Positions 61,240 through 64,000 of a stretch of 64,000 bases of DNA are shown piece after piece. A program made the position numbers and the translations under genes. The stretch comes from Bradyrhizobium iriomotense (lineage in GTDB: Bacteria > Pseudomonadota > Alphaproteobacteria > Rhizobiales > Xanthobacteraceae), in NCBI RefSeq assembly GCF_018129405.1, contig NZ_JAFCLP010000002.1:1-64000 (forward strand). The letters are read 5' to 3'. Under the pieces are notes generated by a model. The model worked only from the letters and a program-made list of their open reading frames with translations. It had not been told where the DNA came from and ran no database searches. Numbering within the stretch: the first letter of the stretch is position 1; the number at the start of each line of letters is the position of its first letter.

Positions 61240-61602
61240 GGACGTCGAACCCCGGATTTCCAGCCTGCGCTGGCACAGAACGTTGCGGCACGGTCTGCAA
61301 CGCAAATGAAATATCCCGCAACAAATTCTACCGCCGCGGTTGCTCAGGCTCAATCGAGCGCCGGGGCCATGGTAAAGGATTGGTTCTCCGCGCCCGCTTT
61401 CGATGTCACTGGTGGTCGCGCCTCGTCGGTTGACCACGGCCGTCTAGAAAGATTCCAAATCCACGCGCCTCTCACCGCGCCTGAGCGCATTCGCCGCATG
61501 TGCTGCGCACAGGTCTGGAGAGGTTCTAACCCGGTTCCTATCGCGCTCCGAAATCGCCTGCGTTAGGGCGGGGCATCAAAAACGATACCGGCGAAGCCGG
61601 CA
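61240..61602. other. 363-base gap: no gene, probable regulatory region
   Basis: No frame with a credible start or family match is seen on either strand. It lies between the divergent PilZ-HTH and TonB-receptor genes and contains the ICE-like site at 61443-61459. Confidence 0.6.
61443..61459 (+). promoter_or_regulatory. ICE/Irr-type iron box before the TonB receptor
   Basis: TCTAGAAAGATTCCAAA matches the iron control element TTTAGAA-N3-TTCTAAA at 12 of its 14 fixed positions, and the two mismatches are symmetrical. It lies 144 bases before the receptor start. Irr binds such sites in Bradyrhizobium and relatives. Confidence 0.55.
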
Positions 61603-63915
61603 GTGCGTGGGGCCACCAAAGACGTGACAGACTTCCAACTTCCTTCGCGTTCCGACACGCGTCTTCGACGAGTTCAGGTGCTCTTCCTCGGAGCCTTCAG
61701 CACATTCGCTCTCATCCTTCCCTTTGGTCCCGTGCAGGCGCAGACGCAAATTCCCTCCGTTACCGTCGACGCGCCGGCCCAGCGCGCCCGTCCTGCGGCG
61801 ACCGCCGCGTCGCGACGATCGGCAGCGACGCGCACTTCCCGCGCCAGCCGCCGTGCTCCGGCGCAGCAAGCCGCGCCGACCCAGTCGGCGTCGAATGGCG
61901 CGACAGGTGAACGCGCCGGCGGACCGGTGCGCGGGTTCGTCGCCACGCGCAGCGGCACCGCCACCAAGACCGACACTCCGCTGATCGAGACCCCGCAGTC
62001 GGTATCGGTCGTCACCACCGACCAAATCAGGAACCAGGGCGCAGTCTCCATCGGCGAGGCGCTGCGCTACACCGCCGGCGTCAGCGGCGACGTCAATGGC
62101 GGCTCGGACACCCGCTTCGGCGGTCTCCAGATCCGCGGCTTCGACATGACCATGCCGGGCCTCTATATCGACGGCCTGCGAATCCCGTCCAGCAATTACG
62201 TGCACTTCAACGGGCTCGATCCCTATGGCGCCGAGCGCCTCGAGGTTCTCAAGGGCCCGTCCTCGGCGATGTACGGCGGCAGCGGCACCGGCGGTCTGCT
62301 CAACTACGTGACAAAGCTGCCGACGGCGCAGCAGTTCGGCGAGGTCTCGATCTCCGGCGGCAGCTTCAACCGCTATCAGGGCCAGTTCGACATGGGCGGC
62401 CCCGCCAACAAGGAAGGCACCGTGCTGTGGCGCCTGACCGGCGTGGTGCGCGACGGCGAAACCCAGGTCGACTTCAGCAAGGACAACCGCGTCTTCATCG
62501 CGCCCGCCGTCACGTTCAAGCCGAATGACGACACCACCCTCACCGTGCTCGCCAACTATCAGAAGGACCGGGCAGGGTGGGGCCTCCAGTTTCTGCCGGC
62601 TTCCGGAACGGTGTGGCCGAACAACGGCCGCACCATCCCGGTATCGTTCTTCGCGGGCGTGCCGAGCTTCGACGCCTTCAACACCGAGATCGCAACAGTC
62701 GGCTACCAGCTCTCGCACGATTTCACCGACAACATCACGTTCCGGCAGAACCTGCGCTACGCCTACCAGCACAACGAGGAGAAGGTGTTTTACGGCGGCG
62801 GCTATACCGACGAGGCCACAGGGCAGCTCGCCCGCTACGGCAGCTATAGCAACTCCTACATCAACTCCTTTGCGGTGGATAACCAGCTCCAGGGCAAGTT
62901 CACGACCGGAATCCTGAGCCACACCACGCTGGTCGGGGTCGACTATCGCAACACGACGTTCCGCGACACCGCCTTTGGCGTCACGACGTCAGCGCCCGAG
63001 GTCAATGTCTTCAATCCGGCCTACAGCTACGACTGGACCATCGGCGGCATGAGCGACGACACCGGCGTCAAGCAGTCGCAGGTCGGCGTCTATGCGCAGG
63101 ACCAGATCAAGCTCGGCCGGCTGTCGTTCCAGCTCGGAGGCCGCCAGGATTTCGTGACGACGCAGGTCGACAGCGGCATCTCCAATACTACGGTCTCGAA
63201 GGATGCCTCGGCCTTCACCGGCCGTGCCGCCGTGATGTACAATTTCGACAACGGCATCGCGCCTTACTTCAGCTACTCGGAATCATTCCTGCCGGTGCTC
63301 GCGACCGGTTTTGGCGGACAGATGCTCAATCCCGAGACGGGCATCCAATACGAAGTGGGCGTCAAGTACCAGCCACTCGGCTGGAACGCGCTGTTCACCT
63401 TCGCTGCCTTCGACCTGACGCGCGACAACGTCGTCACCTACGTGCCTGCAGCGACCTATGCCGAACAAACCGGGCAGGTGAAGTCGCGCGGCATCGAGCT
63501 CGAAGGCACGATGTCGCTCGCCGACGGCTGGAACCTGCGCGCGGCCTACGCCTATGTCGATGCCATCGTCACGCAGGATCCGGTCAACGTCGGCAAGGCG
63601 CCGACGACGGTGCCGCTCAACCGCGCCTCGCTGTGGAGCGACTACACGCTCCAGAACGGGCTGCTCGCGGGCCTTCAATTCGGCGGCGGCATCCGTTATG
63701 TCGGCGCAACCTGGGGCGATGACGCCAACACGTTCAAGGTCGGAGCCTCGACCGTGCTGGATGCGCTTTTGGCCTACACCAGGGACAATTGGCGCCTGTC
63801 GCTGAACGTCACCAACCTCGCCGACACCCGCTACGTCGCGGCCTGCTACAACCTGTCGGGCTGCTTCTACGCAGAGGGACGCAAGGCCATCGGCAAGCTG
63901 ACCTACCGGTGGTGA
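61603..63915 (+). CDS. TonB-dependent siderophore receptor
   Basis: A 770-residue outer-membrane receptor. After a signal peptide (LILPFGPVQA-QT) comes a TonB-box-like IPSVTVDAP, an Ala/Arg-rich linker, the plug domain (about 120-235: IETPQSVSVVTTDQIRNQGAVSIGEALRYTAGV, ERLEVLKGPSSAMYGG) and a 22-strand barrel ending in KAIGKLTYRW with the terminal aromatic residue. Family: TonB-siderophore receptors (ferrichrome/ferric-coprogen type). Substrate unknown. Start GTG 61603 or 61624; neither has a strong site. Irr-type regulation is likely. Confidence 0.92.
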   Translation: MRGATKDVTDFQLPSRSDTRLRRVQVLFLGAFSTFALILPFGPVQAQTQIPSVTVDAPAQRARPAATAASRRSAATRTSRASRRAPAQQAAPTQSASNGATGERAGGPVRGFVATRSGTATKTDTPLIETPQSVSVVTTDQIRNQGAVSIGEALRYTAGVSGDVNGGSDTRFGGLQIRGFDMTMPGLYIDGLRIPSSNYVHFNGLDPYGAERLEVLKGPSSAMYGGSGTGGLLNYVTKLPTAQQFGEVSISGGSFNRYQGQFDMGGPANKEGTVLWRLTGVVRDGETQVDFSKDNRVFIAPAVTFKPNDDTTLTVLANYQKDRAGWGLQFLPASGTVWPNNGRTIPVSFFAGVPSFDAFNTEIATVGYQLSHDFTDNITFRQNLRYAYQHNEEKVFYGGGYTDEATGQLARYGSYSNSYINSFAVDNQLQGKFTTGILSHTTLVGVDYRNTTFRDTAFGVTTSAPEVNVFNPAYSYDWTIGGMSDDTGVKQSQVGVYAQDQIKLGRLSFQLGGRQDFVTTQVDSGISNTTVSKDASAFTGRAAVMYNFDNGIAPYFSYSESFLPVLATGFGGQMLNPETGIQYEVGVKYQPLGWNALFTFAAFDLTRDNVVTYVPAATYAEQTGQVKSRGIELEGTMSLADGWNLRAAYAYVDAIVTQDPVNVGKAPTTVPLNRASLWSDYTLQNGLLAGLQFGGGIRYVGATWGDDANTFKVGASTVLDALLAYTRDNWRLSLNVTNLADTRYVAACYNLSGCFYAEGRKAIGKLTYRW

Positions 63916-63974
63916 GTTCAACTCAAGACGGTCCGGCCATGACAGCCGGACCTGCTGGATGAGAGTCGAGAACG

Positions 63975-64000
63975 ATGAGAGCGATATTCGGCAGGCTGCA
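63975..64000 (+). CDS. Start of a gene cut by the window end
   Basis: ATG 63975 opens MRAIFGRL and the window ends. Genes after siderophore receptors are often PepSY-type or ferric-reductase genes, but nothing can be told from eight residues. Confidence 0.4.

Overview
The window looks like a chromosomal segment of a Bradyrhizobium or close relative (Alphaproteobacteria, Nitrobacteraceae). The pointers are very GC-rich coding sequence, the order dusB(nifR3)-ntrB-ntrC ... ntrY-ntrX-hfq-hflX, a fused ispDF, popZ, a pcm-like methyltransferase next to tolC, FixK-type boxes, a RatA/lipA pair and several families of long intergenic palindromes. This assignment rests on gene content and order only; no database search was possible.

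Layout. 1-3.9 kb: the 3' remnant of an IS630-type transposase, then a three-gene membrane module (PspA, YqiJ-like OB-fold protein, YqiK-like flotillin). The PspA reading frame extends upstream in frame into about 160 residues that look like the N-terminal half of a TnpB-type protein without its nuclease. 4-13.9 kb: housekeeping genes (tRNA-Asn, pcm-like, tolC-type exporter, popZ, valS, 3-methyladenine glycosylase, lipA, ratA). 14-19.2 kb, minus strand: a B-type (ba3-like) cytochrome oxidase operon with three c-type cytochromes and an unlisted 58-aa membrane subunit. 19.2-20.5 kb: a dispersed repeat, a small HTH protein and a 33-bp perfect palindrome. 20.5-26.2 kb: pncC/cinA and ispDF on the minus strand, divergent from dusB-ntrB-ntrC, whose promoter carries an NtrC-type box.

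26.2-42.3 kb: a block of about 16 kb lies between ntrC and ntrY, which adjoin each other in related bacteria such as Azorhizobium. It holds an AI-2E-type membrane protein, a K+ channel, a FixK-like regulator, two FixJ/CheY-like response regulators, an IalB protein, a secreted hydrolase, two ppk2 copies (one broken, next to a fabI fragment), a HlyD-type pump pair, a hybrid periplasmic-binding histidine kinase and a DUF3300-DUF2950-EipA-like operon. Four perfect TTGAT-N4-ATCAA boxes precede transcription units in this block and none was noticed elsewhere in the window, so it reads as a local oxygen/stress regulon. 42.3-49.9 kb: ntrYX, hfq, hflX, mazG, queC.

50-64 kb: catabolic and transport genes: a cobalt-type nitrile hydratase operon, a DASS-family permease, the metNIQ methionine importer, an AraC regulator with a serine hydrolase and a copper amine oxidase, a PilZ-HTH fusion regulator, and a TonB-dependent receptor preceded by a near-consensus Irr (ICE) box. 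The last 26 bases begin another gene.
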